Below, piece after piece: positions 1 through 8,385 of a stretch of DNA of 32,955 bases. This DNA is from CAYUYM01 sp964449305. GTDB taxonomy: Bacteria > Bacteroidota > Ignavibacteria > SZUA-365 > CAYQST01. The notes beneath the pieces are model-generated. The model was not told the origin of the DNA. It ran no database searches and saw only the letters and a list, made by a program, of their open reading frames with translations. The stretch is taken from positions 1 to 32,955 of the forward strand of contig CAYUYM010000015.1 in the NCBI GenBank assembly GCA_964449305.1. Direction: 5' to 3'. The translations under genes and the position numbers were made by a program. Positions within the stretch are counted from its first letter, which is position 1; each line of letters starts with the position of its first letter.

Positions 1-844
1 GGATGAGGCCCACCTTGAGGCCGTCGGCGCGGGCCATGTCCATCACCTTGCGCGAAATGCGAGCGGAGAGGCCGTAGGCCACGAGCACCATGTCGGCATC
101 CTCGATGTTCATGGTCTGGACGCGGATCTCGTTCCGGACGATCTCCGCGTATTTTGCCTGAAGGCGGAGGTTGACCTGCTCCATCTCCTCGGGCTGGATG
201 AACAGCGAGGTGATGATGTTGCGTTCGCGCGAGGCCGGCTTGCCGATGGTGGCCCATTCAGGAATCTGATGCTGGCTGCGGTCGACCTGCGGGCGCAGCT
301 CCACCTTTTCCATCATCTGCCCGAGCGCGCCGTCGGCCAGGATCATCACGGGATTGCGGTACTTCTCGGCCAGCTCCCATCCATCGAGAACAAAATCGGC
401 CATCTCCTGCACCGTGGCAGGGGCGAGAACGATGAGGCGGTAGTCGCCATGCCCGCCACCCTTGGTGGCCTGGAAGTAATCCCCCTGGGAGGGCTGGATC
501 GTTCCCAGACCAGGGCCGCCACGGTTGACGTTCACGAGAAGGCACGGCAGCTCGGCGCCGGCGATGTAGGAGATGCCCTCCTGCATCAGGCTGATGCCCG
601 GGCTCGACGAGGTGGTCATGACACGCCTGCCTGCGCCGGCTGCGCCGTAGAGCATGTTGATGGACGCGACCTCGGACTCGGCCTGAAGCACCACGGTGCC
701 CGTGCGCCTGTAGCCCTCGCGTGTCAGGTACTCAAGAATTTCGGACTGGGGCGTGATGGGATAGCCGAAATATCCGTCCATGCCGGCTCGGATGGCGGCC
801 TCCGCCAATGCCTCATTTCCTTTCATCAAGGCTAATTCACCCAT
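1..844 (-). CDS. vorB: 2-oxoacid:ferredoxin oxidoreductase alpha subunit, VorB-like (3' end cut by window edge)
   Basis: This is the N-terminal 281 residues of the alpha (pyrimidine-domain) subunit of a 2-oxoacid:ferredoxin oxidoreductase. These enzymes oxidatively decarboxylate 2-oxoacids to acyl-CoA and pass electrons to ferredoxin. The protein opens MGELALMKGNEALAEAAIRA and continues with GYPITPQSE and TTSSSPGISLMQEG, hallmarks of the VorB/KorA/PorA alpha family. The ATG at 844 is preceded by AAGGAG about 10 nt upstream. A ferredoxin subunit lies just upstream on the same strand, which supports a multi-subunit complex. The thiamine-binding and gamma subunits would lie beyond position 1. 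VorB (branched-chain 2-oxoacids) fits best by N-terminal pattern, but KorA (2-oxoglutarate) cannot be excluded. The family call is firm and the substrate is inferred. Confidence 0.88.
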   Translation of the reverse strand, partial: MGELALMKGNEALAEAAIRAGMDGYFGYPITPQSEILEYLTREGYRRTGTVVLQAESEVASINMLYGAAGAGRRVMTTSSSPGISLMQEGISYIAGAELPCLLVNVNRGGPGLGTIQPSQGDYFQATKGGGHGDYRLIVLAPATVQEMADFVLDGWELAEKYRNPVMILADGALGQMMEKVELRPQVDRSQHQIPEWATIGKPASRERNIITSLFIQPEEMEQVNLRLQAKYAEIVRNEIRVQTMNIEDADMVLVAYGLSARISRKVMDMARADGLKVGLI

Positions 845-869
845 AAATTCCAGACTCCTTGAAAACGGA

Positions 870-886
870 TACAGTGTGACACTGTA
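870..886. promoter_or_regulatory. 17-bp perfect palindrome, candidate operator upstream of vorB
   Basis: TACAGTGT-G-ACACTGTA has perfect 8-bp arms around one base. It lies 25 bp upstream of the vorB start, just outside its ribosome binding site. A one-base centre cannot form a stable RNA loop, so a dimeric DNA-binding protein site is the natural reading. The regulator is unknown. Confidence 0.45.
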
Positions 887-933
887 TGTTGGTTATCGTA
901 ATTGTGAAGAAACGTCGTGCAGAAAGGCGGGGA

Positions 934-1242
934 TCAGTTCGCTGCCTCTTCGGAGCCGACCTTGATCGTGATGTCACCGGTCACGTTGCGAAGCTCGGCA
1001 ACGGGCACCTTCGTGTTCTTCTTCTTGTCCTCACGGAACACGGTGATGATTGCCTCGGGACACACGAGGGCGCAGTTGGTGCACCCGGTGCAGATGTCCT
1101 CGATCAACACGGCATAATGGTAGCCCTGCTTGTTGATCTCCGGCGAAAGTTGCAAAGCATTTTGGGGGCACGCGACAACGCAGAGCTCACAGCCCTTGCA
1201 TTTCTCGATTTGGATTTCAATGTCCCCATGGATAGAAGCCAT
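934..1242 (-). CDS. vorD: 4Fe-4S ferredoxin subunit of 2-oxoacid oxidoreductase (VorD/KorD-like)
   Basis: This 102-residue protein carries two 4Fe-4S motifs: CKGCELCVVACP (residues about 15-26) and CTGCTNCALVCP (about 51-62). The spacing and the text following each motif are typical of the delta (ferredoxin) subunit of VOR/KOR enzymes. It would carry electrons from the thiamine site to free ferredoxin. The ATG at 1242 has GGAG 7 nt upstream. The alpha-subunit gene follows on the same strand after 89 bp that include a perfect palindrome, so the two are probably co-transcribed but may also be separately controlled. The C-terminal tail (about 30 residues) is charged and has no cysteines. Confidence 0.85.
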   Translation of the reverse strand: MASIHGDIEIQIEKCKGCELCVVACPQNALQLSPEINKQGYHYAVLIEDICTGCTNCALVCPEAIITVFREDKKKNTKVPVAELRNVTGDITIKVGSEEAAN

Positions 1243-1405
1243 GTGCTATCTCCAGATGAGTGTATGGTGGTATGGATGTATGAAACGGATGGGGTATCGG
1301 CGGGTGGTTGCTGTGTCATCCAGCACTGCAACTTACTGAAGGGGGTGGTGATTCACAAGCCGGAAGGCCTGTCCGACCGCCTCATGCCCCTCTCCCGACA
1401 CCGCA

Positions 1406-2323
1406 TCACGCGTCACCCAGCCTCAATGCTCCGACAAGCTCCTGAATGTCGTCGATCCCCTGTTCGATGCACCACTGCTCCATGCCCTCGGCCACCTTCA
1501 CCGCTGCATCGGGATCACGGAAACTCGCCGTCCCCACCTGCACGGCCGAGGCGCCGACAAGGAGGAACTCGACCGCATCCTCCCATGTGGTGATGCCTCC
1601 GATCCCGATGATGGGAATGTCCACCGCCCGGCGCACTTCGAGCACCTTGGCGAGCGCCACCGGCTTGACGGCGGGTCCCGACAGGCCCCCGGTCACCGTC
1701 GACAGTCTGGGTCGGCGCGTCCGGATGTCCACCGCCATGCCCACCAGCGTGTTGATGAGGGACACCGCATCGGCCCCCTCCTCCCGGCACACCAGGGCGA
1801 AATCCGACACGCGCGTCACGTTCGGCGTCAGCTTCACAATCATCGTGCGTGCGGTGCGGGACCGCACCTCCCGCACAATCGCGGCGGTCATGTCGCAGCG
1901 CGTTCCGAAGTTCAATCCGCCCTCCTTCACATTCGGGCAGGAAACGTTGATCTCATAGGCATCAATGCCCTCCTCGTCCTCCAGGGCGGCCACCACCTCG
2001 GCGTATTCCTCCACCGTGCTCGCGGCCACATTCACAATGATCGCGGTCCCGAGCGCGCGGATGGCCGGAAGCTTCACCGCGCGGAACTCATCGAGCCCCA
2101 CGTTGGCCAGACCGATGGAGTTGAGCATGCCCGCAGGGGTCTCCGCGATGCGCACGGGGGCGTTGCCCACGCGCGGCAGGCGGCTGACGGACTTCGTCAC
2201 GATGCCACCGATGCGGGCGACATCAGTGAAGCGCATCGTTTCATTCCCATAGCCGAAGGTGCCCGATGCGGTGAGCACGCGGTTCTTCAGGCGAAGCGTA
2301 CCGAGTTCGAATGCGGTGTTCAT
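1406..2323 (-). CDS. pyrD: Dihydroorotate dehydrogenase B (NAD+), catalytic subunit
   Basis: This 305-residue FMN enzyme of the class 1B DHODH family oxidises dihydroorotate to orotate in pyrimidine synthesis and passes electrons through PyrK to NAD+. Visible motifs are LKNRVLTASGTFGYG near the N-terminus, NVSCPNVKEGG with the class 1 catalytic cysteine, the substrate/FMN lysine in VKLTPNVT, and the FMN phosphate loop regions IIGIGGI and GASAVQVGTA. The true start is the ATG at 2323. The open frame runs further upstream, but that part is out-of-frame pyrK sequence. Start and pyrK stop share ATGA, a 4-bp overlap typical of translational coupling. The length is normal for the family. Confidence 0.95.
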   Translation of the reverse strand: MNTAFELGTLRLKNRVLTASGTFGYGNETMRFTDVARIGGIVTKSVSRLPRVGNAPVRIAETPAGMLNSIGLANVGLDEFRAVKLPAIRALGTAIIVNVAASTVEEYAEVVAALEDEEGIDAYEINVSCPNVKEGGLNFGTRCDMTAAIVREVRSRTARTMIVKLTPNVTRVSDFALVCREEGADAVSLINTLVGMAVDIRTRRPRLSTVTGGLSGPAVKPVALAKVLEVRRAVDIPIIGIGGITTWEDAVEFLLVGASAVQVGTASFRDPDAAVKVAEGMEQWCIEQGIDDIQELVGALRLGDA

Positions 2324-3102
2324 CGCACATGCTCCCTGAAGGTGATGGATCGGGCGTCGAAGCATGGACCGTCCGTGCAGACGAGCGCGTATTTCCGGGG
2401 GTGGTCGTGATGTTCCACGGGGCAACCCTGGCAGATGCCGATGCCACAGGCCATCTCCGATTCCAGTGACAGCTCGCACGGGAGATTGCGCTCCAGGGCG
2501 AAGCGCTGCACCGCCGCGAGCATGGGTGTGGGACCGCAGGCGTAGAGCATCATTGGGCCGGCGGGCGCCGATGGCAGCCATGCCCCGAGGCAGTCCACCA
2601 CGGTGCCGTGCCACCCGGCACTGCCGTCGTCGGTGGCGGTGTGCGGGTTCGGCAGACCGGCGGTGCACAGCCGCTCCGCCGAACGTGCGCCGATGAAGGA
2701 CTCGATGCGGCAGCCGCTCCCCGCGAGGCTGCGGACGAGGAACGGGAACGGCGCCACGCCGATGCCGCCTGCCAGCAGCACCACGGTGCATGCAGCCGGA
2801 GGCGGCGAAAAGGTGTTGCCGAGGGGACCGATCACGTCGATCTCGCGTCCCGGGGCAAGGGCCGCCAGGTTGTGCGTGCCCTTCCCCACCAGGCTGAAGA
2901 GGATGCCGACCTCGTCGCCCTCGACGTCGGAGACGCTGTAGGGCCTGCGGAGCAGGGGTTCGAGGGAATCGGAGGTGAGGATGTTCACAAACTGGCCGGG
3001 CTTCGCCTGCCGCGCGATGTCGGCGGCGGTGAAGCGCAGGGCCCAGGTTTCATGTGCAACAGAATGGAGTGCGGTGATGGGAAACCGGGTCTGACGTGCC
3101 AT
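2320..3102 (-). CDS. pyrK: Dihydroorotate dehydrogenase B, electron transfer subunit
   Basis: This 260-residue ferredoxin-reductase-like protein carries electrons from PyrD FMN through a 2Fe-2S cluster and FAD to NAD+. It shows the FAD-binding RRPYSV motif (about residues 52-57), a nucleotide-binding GGIGVAP (about 112-118), ACGPTPML, and a C-terminal 2Fe-2S set CGIGICQGC followed by further cysteines in VCTDGPCF. Its ATG at 3102 overlaps the stop of the upstream lipoprotein gene by one base (TGATG), and its stop overlaps pyrD by 4 bp. The three genes therefore form one operon. Length and motif order are as expected. Confidence 0.94.
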   Translation of the reverse strand: MARQTRFPITALHSVAHETWALRFTAADIARQAKPGQFVNILTSDSLEPLLRRPYSVSDVEGDEVGILFSLVGKGTHNLAALAPGREIDVIGPLGNTFSPPPAACTVVLLAGGIGVAPFPFLVRSLAGSGCRIESFIGARSAERLCTAGLPNPHTATDDGSAGWHGTVVDCLGAWLPSAPAGPMMLYACGPTPMLAAVQRFALERNLPCELSLESEMACGIGICQGCPVEHHDHPRKYALVCTDGPCFDARSITFREHVR

Positions 3103-5606
3103 CAGGGGGTTCTGCCTTGTGGTGGGGGTTGTTCTGTGGGGGGCTCCACCACCGGCTCCTTGCCGGGTGGGAGCGTTGCCGGCGGTGCGCCATCAGGTGT
3201 GCGCAGCTCGCCGGGATTGGTGCCACGCACATCCCCGGGGTTCGTGCCGCGGACCTTGCCGGGTTTCTGCTCCGGCGCTGTCGGCTCGTCGCCGGGGAGC
3301 CCGAGCGGGAAGTCCCTGTCGTTCGAGGGATCATACTTCGGCTTCGTCCCGGTGCTGTCCTGTGTGGGCACGTCCTCATCCTGGAAGCGCTTTGGCCGGA
3401 CACGCGGGGTGTCGTCCTTCTTCGTGTCCTTCGGAGTGGGCGCTGGCGTGGCGATGGCCGTCGAATCGACGCGCGGCCGGGTCTTGCCGGAGATCGCGTC
3501 GAGCACCTCCTGCGGACGCTTGGCGAAGGGCGATTTCGGGTTGTCCGCCACGATGCCGCGGTAGTAGGCCAGAGCCTTGGAGCTGTCCCTGATCGAGAGC
3601 TCGTAGGTCATGCCAATGGCGAGGCGGGCGCGCATGGCCTGCTCGGTGTTGGGGTACTGGGAGATGATGCGCTCCAGACCGGTGATGCCGGCGGTGTAGT
3701 CCCCGCGTTCGAGCAGCGCAGCCGCCTGGTTGTACATGCGCCTCAGGAAGGCCACGGTGTCGGGGGGATCCAAGCCGCGGGCCACCATGATGGACCATGC
3801 GTAGCGCGTCTGCGGGTGGCTGGCAATGAGGAGATCCTCGTATTGCAGCGAAAGCTTCTCATCGCCCTGGCGACGTGCGATCTCGGCAAGCGTGAAATAG
3901 GCCTTGGCGATGGAGGAATCGGGCAGGCGCCCCTGTAGAGCGAAGCTGTAGTAATACGCGGCGGAATCGAGGTTGCCGATTTTGTCCATCATCATCCAGC
4001 CCATCTCCATGCGCATGGCCGAGATCGCGGCAAGCACCGAATCCGGAGGCACCCTGGCGATGTCGAGCCGTCGATAGGCGGGCTGGCTGCTGGCGCTCGT
4101 CACCTGCGGCCCCTTCCCCGCCCCGGCCTGCGTGGTGACGACGGCGTAGGGGTTGATGCGGCCCGTGTTGCGACCATGGGGACGCCGGCGTGCGAAGCGC
4201 TCCTGGGCCTTCTGCTCCTCGGTGAGCGTCACCTCTGTCCCATGTTCCTCCCGGTACAGCGAATCGGCGATGACCTGCAGCGAATCGCGCCGCGCGAGCG
4301 AATCGGGATGAAGGACGAAGTAGAGCAGGGTGTCGGCGTCGTACATCGCATTGCGGAACTTGCGATACTCGCCGAAGATGTCCGCGCGGAGAGCGGATTC
4401 CTGCCCCGCGGTTGTCCCCTGCGAGGCCTGGCGTGCGCGCGTGTACTTTTCGAAGGCCTTGTCGTAGTTCTTCAGCTTCAGTTCGTAGAGCTGCCCCATC
4501 GCATATCCCGCCTCGCCGGATTCGGGTGTCTGCTTGAACGTGGTGTCGACAAACGTGTACTGATCCACCGCTGCGATATACTCCTCGACGGCGACAAAGT
4601 AATGCCCGATCTCGAGCTGGATCTTGCCATCGTATGGAATGTAGGAGGGGTTGCCGATCATGTCGAGCAGGGTGTTGGCGCATTCTTCAAACTGGCCAGT
4701 CTCACGGCAGAGACGAGAATAGTTGAGTTCGGCGATGAACGCCTGGTCCTTGCCCGGTCCAAGGCGGATGATGTCGCGATAGGCCTTGGCGGCCTCCTCC
4801 TTGTTGCCCAGCTTCTCCTGTTCACGCGCGAGGGCGATCTGGATGCGCAGGCGCTGTTCGGTGCTGCCCGCGATCTCCGCTCCCCGCTTGAAATTCTTCA
4901 CCGCGTCGTTCTCCATCTCGCGGTCCAGGTACATTTCGCCCATGGCATAATAGGCCTCAGCCACCACCTCGGCGTTGTTCTCCTTGACGCCCATGTCGAT
5001 GGCTCTGTTGAGCGCCGTCTCCGCAAGATCGTACTGCTGCTCCATCGAGCGCGTCTTGCCCAGCCAGAGCACCGCCTCCGAGGTGAGCGATCCGTCGGGG
5101 AACTGGTTGATCAGCTCGTTGAACTTGCGCTCGGCCTTCACATAATCCTTGCGGTAGAAGTAGGCCTTGCCGATCAGCAGCAGGGCGTTGTCAATCCACT
5201 TGGATTTCGGGTAGGACACAAGGATGCGGGAGCACTTTTCGATCACCTTGTCGAGCTTCTGCATGGCGGGGCCCGGCACGGCGTATTCGCGCCGCATCAG
5301 TCGCACATTTTCGGCCGACTTCGAATCGTCGGCTCCGCTTCCGCTTCCGCCTCCCCCCTTCCCCCTGGTCCCAGAGGTGACTCCGGCGTCCCTGGGATGT
5401 TCGAAGGACCGTTCCTGAGCGGCGATCTCCTCCTGAGCCTCGGAGAACAGCGTGGATGCGTTGTAGTAGCTGTTGAAGTACCCCGTCACATTCTGGTATC
5501 GCGTGTCGATGAAGTTCCAGACGGCACAGCCACCCAGAAGCATGGGCAGGATGAGGAGCAGGCCGAGGCTGGAAATCGTGGTGACGTGATGACGAAGGTC
5601 AGGCAA
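3102..5606 (-). CDS. TPR-repeat lipoprotein, PorW/SprE-like (candidate T9SS accessory protein)
   Basis: This 834-residue exported lipoprotein has a hydrophobic signal (about residues 10-26) ending in LLGGC with lipidation at Cys27. Right after the cysteine comes RYQNVTGYFNSYYNASTLF, which resembles the conserved start of mature PorW/SprE lipoproteins of the type IX secretion system. Many tetratricopeptide-like helical pairs follow (about residues 115-430 and 515-690). The tail (about 710-834) is rich in Pro, Asp, Thr and Lys and looks disordered. The start is TTG at 5606 with AGGA 7 nt upstream; the next ATG lies inside the signal peptide. The gene leads an operon with pyrK and pyrD. The lipoprotein and TPR nature are clear. 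The PorW/SprE relation is inferred from the N-terminal pattern and from the T9SS substrate elsewhere in the window. Confidence 0.75.
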   Translation of the reverse strand: MPDLRHHVTTISSLGLLLILPMLLGGCAVWNFIDTRYQNVTGYFNSYYNASTLFSEAQEEIAAQERSFEHPRDAGVTSGTRGKGGGGSGSGADDSKSAENVRLMRREYAVPGPAMQKLDKVIEKCSRILVSYPKSKWIDNALLLIGKAYFYRKDYVKAERKFNELINQFPDGSLTSEAVLWLGKTRSMEQQYDLAETALNRAIDMGVKENNAEVVAEAYYAMGEMYLDREMENDAVKNFKRGAEIAGSTEQRLRIQIALAREQEKLGNKEEAAKAYRDIIRLGPGKDQAFIAELNYSRLCRETGQFEECANTLLDMIGNPSYIPYDGKIQLEIGHYFVAVEEYIAAVDQYTFVDTTFKQTPESGEAGYAMGQLYELKLKNYDKAFEKYTRARQASQGTTAGQESALRADIFGEYRKFRNAMYDADTLLYFVLHPDSLARRDSLQVIADSLYREEHGTEVTLTEEQKAQERFARRRPHGRNTGRINPYAVVTTQAGAGKGPQVTSASSQPAYRRLDIARVPPDSVLAAISAMRMEMGWMMMDKIGNLDSAAYYYSFALQGRLPDSSIAKAYFTLAEIARRQGDEKLSLQYEDLLIASHPQTRYAWSIMVARGLDPPDTVAFLRRMYNQAAALLERGDYTAGITGLERIISQYPNTEQAMRARLAIGMTYELSIRDSSKALAYYRGIVADNPKSPFAKRPQEVLDAISGKTRPRVDSTAIATPAPTPKDTKKDDTPRVRPKRFQDEDVPTQDSTGTKPKYDPSNDRDFPLGLPGDEPTAPEQKPGKVRGTNPGDVRGTNPGELRTPDGAPPATLPPGKEPVVEPPTEQPPPQGRTP

Positions 5607-6069
5607 ATCGGATTCCTGAGAGGTGATTCAGGCTTCAAATGTCACCTTCATCCGGCAAAAAAACAAGGCATCAATCCATCCTGTATGGGGCATGGATCGA
5701 CGCACGTTGTGGGTCGGGATGAAAAGGAGTGGTGTCCCTATTCTTCTGCCGCTGCCGCACCGGGCAGAACGACGGAGAATTCGGCCCCGTCGAGATGCTG
5801 AAACACGGCATCATCGGCAGAGTCGGCAACCTTGGATCGGGTTTTGAGAAGAGAAAGAAGGAGATGGAGGAGTGTTTTCATGTGCTGCCCTTGTTCCCTC
5901 CCTTCATTGCAAGATTCGGGCCAACATGCACTTCAGCGGGGTGGGAAGCGAAACAACAGCGCATTCCACGTTTCAATTCGGACACTGCTCACATGCTTCC
6001 CAAGGCGTCAAAATACTGACGCGATACACTTCGCCATGCAACATGTTCGTCATCAAAGCGAAACGTGCT
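5607..6069. other. Intergenic region between yigZ and the lipoprotein-pyrKD operon
   Basis: This stretch of about 460 bp holds only the possible small ORF listed at 5738-5881. It should also contain the promoter and leader of the lipoprotein-pyrKD operon, transcribed leftward. I could not assign a promoter or a clear terminator hairpin. Confidence 0.5.
5738..5881 (-). CDS. Possible 47-residue small protein
   Basis: The frame opens MKTLLHLLLSLLKTRSK and then becomes acidic, ending in an Ala/Glu tail. The first 13 residues could form a short hydrophobic or amphipathic helix. A purine-rich AAGGGAGGG lies about 14 nt before the ATG and AAGGG lies nearer. The frame points the same way as the lipoprotein operon that begins about 130 bp downstream. 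I do not recognise the protein, and a random open frame of this length is quite possible. Confidence 0.3.
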   Translation of the reverse strand: MKTLLHLLLSLLKTRSKVADSADDAVFQHLDGAEFSVVLPGAAAAEE

Positions 6070-6720
6070 TCACGCCTCAGGGGAGGCATCCTTCAGCTCC
6101 AGGAGCACTCCCTTCCATGCATGCTCATGCAGGGCCGCGGCAAGGGCGGCGTGCCGCGCCAGGCGGATGCGCACGCCGTAGCGCATGACGTCGAGGTAGT
6201 CCCGCATCGTGATCTCCGCACCGTGCGACTCGAGGATGTGATGGATCTCGCGCGAAAGGTCGTAGGGAAAGGTCAGGAGGCAGTCGACATGGCGGTGGCG
6301 GACATCAATGCCGCCTGAGGCGATGGCGGCATCCGCGGCCTCGGTGTAGGCGCGCGCGAGGCCGCCTGTCCCAAGCTTTGTCCCGCCAAAGTAGCGGATC
6401 ACGATGATGCCTGTGTTTGTGAGGCCGTGATGGTCGATGGTGCCAAGGATGCGGCGCCCGGCCGTGCCCGCAGGTTCGCCATCGTCGCTGGCGCGGAAGC
6501 TTCGGCCGTCGAAGCCGCAGCGCCATGCGGAGCAATGGTGGGTGGCGTTGTAGTGTTCACGCCGCGTGGCGGCAAGGATGGCATCGAACACTTCCGCCGA
6601 GGTCACGGGAAAGGCGCGGGCGATGAAGCGCGACCCGAGAATGCGGATCTCGCTCTCCGCTTCCCCGGACATGGTGCGGTACTCGTCCTCCACCGCGCCA
6701 GGCGGCTGATTTGTCGTCAT
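6070..6720 (-). CDS. yigZ: YigZ/IMPACT family protein
   Basis: This 216-residue protein belongs to the UPF0029/IMPACT family (YigZ in E. coli, YvyE in Bacillus). The family is conserved and thought to be linked to translation or nucleic-acid binding; its exact bacterial role is unsettled. Diagnostic motifs are ASDDGEPAGTAGRRIL and YFGGTKLGTGGLARAYTEAA, followed by the small C-terminal alpha/beta domain. The ATG at 6720 has GGAG 7 nt upstream; the frame stays open to 6798 but no such signal supports a longer start. The gene is divergent from bshA across 77 bp, so both promoters must sit in that short gap. Confidence 0.92.
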   Translation of the reverse strand: MTTNQPPGAVEDEYRTMSGEAESEIRILGSRFIARAFPVTSAEVFDAILAATRREHYNATHHCSAWRCGFDGRSFRASDDGEPAGTAGRRILGTIDHHGLTNTGIIVIRYFGGTKLGTGGLARAYTEAADAAIASGGIDVRHRHVDCLLTFPYDLSREIHHILESHGAEITMRDYLDVMRYGVRIRLARHAALAAALHEHAWKGVLLELKDASPEA

Positions 6721-6797
6721 CGATTTTCTCCGTAAACTGGTGCCGATGCGCACGCATCTCCCACGAACATACGCATTCGAGAAACGGACTCCATACA

Positions 6798-7925
6798 ATG
6801 AACATCGGCATCACCTGTTATCCCACCTACGGCGGCAGCGGCGTGGTGGCCACCGAGCTGGGGCTGGCCCTGGCCGAGCGCGGCCACACGGTGCACTTCA
6901 TCTCCTATGCCACGCCCTTCCGCCTGAGTCACTTCCACGACCGTGTCTTCTTCCACGCCGTGGAGCAGTCCACCTATCCCCTCTTCGAGTTCAACCTCTA
7001 CACGCTGGCGCTGACATCGAAGCTCGTGGAGGTCGCATCCTTCCAGAAACTCGACCTGCTGCACATGCATTACGCCATCCCGCATGCGGTGTCGGCCTAC
7101 CTGGCACGCGAGATCATGGGGCGGGAACACATCAGGATCGTCACCACACTCCATGGCACCGACAGCACGCTGGTGGGACTCGAACCCTCGTTCCTCCCGC
7201 TGATGAAGTTCACCACGCAGCATTCCGACGGCGTCACCGCCGTGTCGCGCTATCTGCGGGACACCACGCTGCGGAACTACCACATCGACAAGCACATCGA
7301 GGTGATCCCGAACTTCGTGGACACGACGCTCTTCGCCCCCACCGTGGCCTGCGCCTTCCGCCGACGCATCGCCCCGAACGACGAGAAGATCCTTGTGCAC
7401 GTCTCCAATTTCCGACCGGTGAAGCGCGTCCCCGACGTGATCCGCGTGTTCGACGAGGTGCGCCGCTCGGTGCCCGCCAAGCTCCTGCTCGTGGGCGACG
7501 GCCCGGATCGCTCCGAATGCGAGAAGCTGGCACGCGAGCTGAACGCGGAGGCCGACGTGATCTTCCTGGGCAAGCAGGATGCCCTCACGGAGATCCTCGC
7601 CGCCTCGGATCTGTTCATCATCCCCAGTCAGTCCGAGAGCTTCGGCCTCTCCGCCCTCGAGGCCATGAGCTGTGGTCTGCCCGTGATATCAAGCAGCATC
7701 GGGGGCCTGCCGGAGGTCAACGTCCATGCGCAGACGGGCTACATCGCGGAGATCGGCGACATCCAGCGCATGGCGCGGTATGCCATCGAGCTGCTGTCGA
7801 ACCGGCAGAAATACGAGGCCTTCTCCCAGGCGGCGCGTGACCGGGCGGTGACCCATTTTGAAAAGGCCGTGGTCGTGCCCATGTATGAAGCGTTCTACGA
7901 GAGCGTGCTGAACTCCACGCCCTGA
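6798..7925 (+). CDS. bshA: N-acetyl-alpha-D-glucosaminyl L-malate synthase (bacillithiol step 1)
   Basis: This 375-residue GT4 glycosyltransferase joins GlcNAc from UDP-GlcNAc to L-malate, the first step of bacillithiol synthesis. The start MNIGITCYPTYGGSGVVATE is characteristic of BshA. Further signs are HMHYAIPHAVSAYLA, TTLHGTD, and the donor-site SQSESFGLSALEAMSCGLPV near the C-terminus. The ATG at 6798 fits the family N-terminus exactly; upstream codons are out-of-frame yigZ leader. The Shine-Dalgarno signal is weak. bshC lies about 15 kb away in this window, which supports a bacillithiol function. No bshB deacetylase is seen here. The stop is only 2 bp from the stop of the convergent cytochrome gene. 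Confidence 0.94.
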   Translation: MNIGITCYPTYGGSGVVATELGLALAERGHTVHFISYATPFRLSHFHDRVFFHAVEQSTYPLFEFNLYTLALTSKLVEVASFQKLDLLHMHYAIPHAVSAYLAREIMGREHIRIVTTLHGTDSTLVGLEPSFLPLMKFTTQHSDGVTAVSRYLRDTTLRNYHIDKHIEVIPNFVDTTLFAPTVACAFRRRIAPNDEKILVHVSNFRPVKRVPDVIRVFDEVRRSVPAKLLLVGDGPDRSECEKLARELNAEADVIFLGKQDALTEILAASDLFIIPSQSESFGLSALEAMSCGLPVISSSIGGLPEVNVHAQTGYIAEIGDIQRMARYAIELLSNRQKYEAFSQAARDRAVTHFEKAVVVPMYEAFYESVLNSTP

Positions 7926-7927
7926 GA

Positions 7928-8332
7928 TCAGTTGTTCATGGCCCCCTCATCAATCCAGACGCCGATGGTCTCGAGCTCCGCCGTGGAGAGTGTGTCGCCG
8001 ACCGGCATGGCGAGCCCGAACGGCGGCCGCAAATCCTTCACCTTGCGGTAGAGAAGACTCTCCTGCCGGTTCTTGTACAGCACGTAGAACCAGGTCTTGG
8101 AATTCGGTGAGCGCTTGCTCATGAGGTTGAGCCACACGCTGTCGGACTTCAGGTTCAGGATGCCGCCCGCACCGGCGGGCTGATGGCACTCGATGCACTT
8201 TGCGTTGAAGATGGCACGCACATCCCGCTGAAAGGAGACGGTGGGTGTGGGGGTGGTGGGCGTCTCCTCTTCGGAGCAGGCGGTGACGCCGAGTGCCAGG
8301 AGGAGAAGCGAAAGGGAGAGGATGCGTTTCAT
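7928..8332 (-). CDS. c-type cytochrome-like lipoprotein
   Basis: This 134-residue exported protein has a signal peptide ending in LGVTAC (lipidated Cys about residue 19), then a Glu/Thr/Pro linker, then one haem-binding CIECH motif. A methionine in GLAMPVGD is a candidate axial ligand. The closing TAELETIGVWIDEGAMNN is the usual last helix of short cytochrome c domains in Bacteroidota and Planctomycetes. It is probably anchored on the periplasmic or outer-membrane side and carries electrons; the partner is unknown. The ATG at 8332 has AGGA 5 nt upstream. It sits 53 bp after the helicase gene, may be co-transcribed with it without an obvious functional link, and converges on bshA. Confidence 0.8.
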   Translation of the reverse strand: MKRILSLSLLLLALGVTACSEEETPTTPTPTVSFQRDVRAIFNAKCIECHQPAGAGGILNLKSDSVWLNLMSKRSPNSKTWFYVLYKNRQESLLYRKVKDLRPPFGLAMPVGDTLSTAELETIGVWIDEGAMNN

Positions 8333-8385
8333 GATGGTCCTGATGGGTCTGGGAAATGGGCGTGTGGCCACACTGCGGGGGCGCG

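Noticed and set aside
2324..2791. N-terminal extension of PyrD
   Set aside because: It is pyrK sequence read in another frame; the ATGA overlap at 2320-2323 fixes the start.
4176..5801. 541-codon plus-strand open frame
   Set aside because: It is antisense to the TPR lipoprotein and has no domain or signal of its own.
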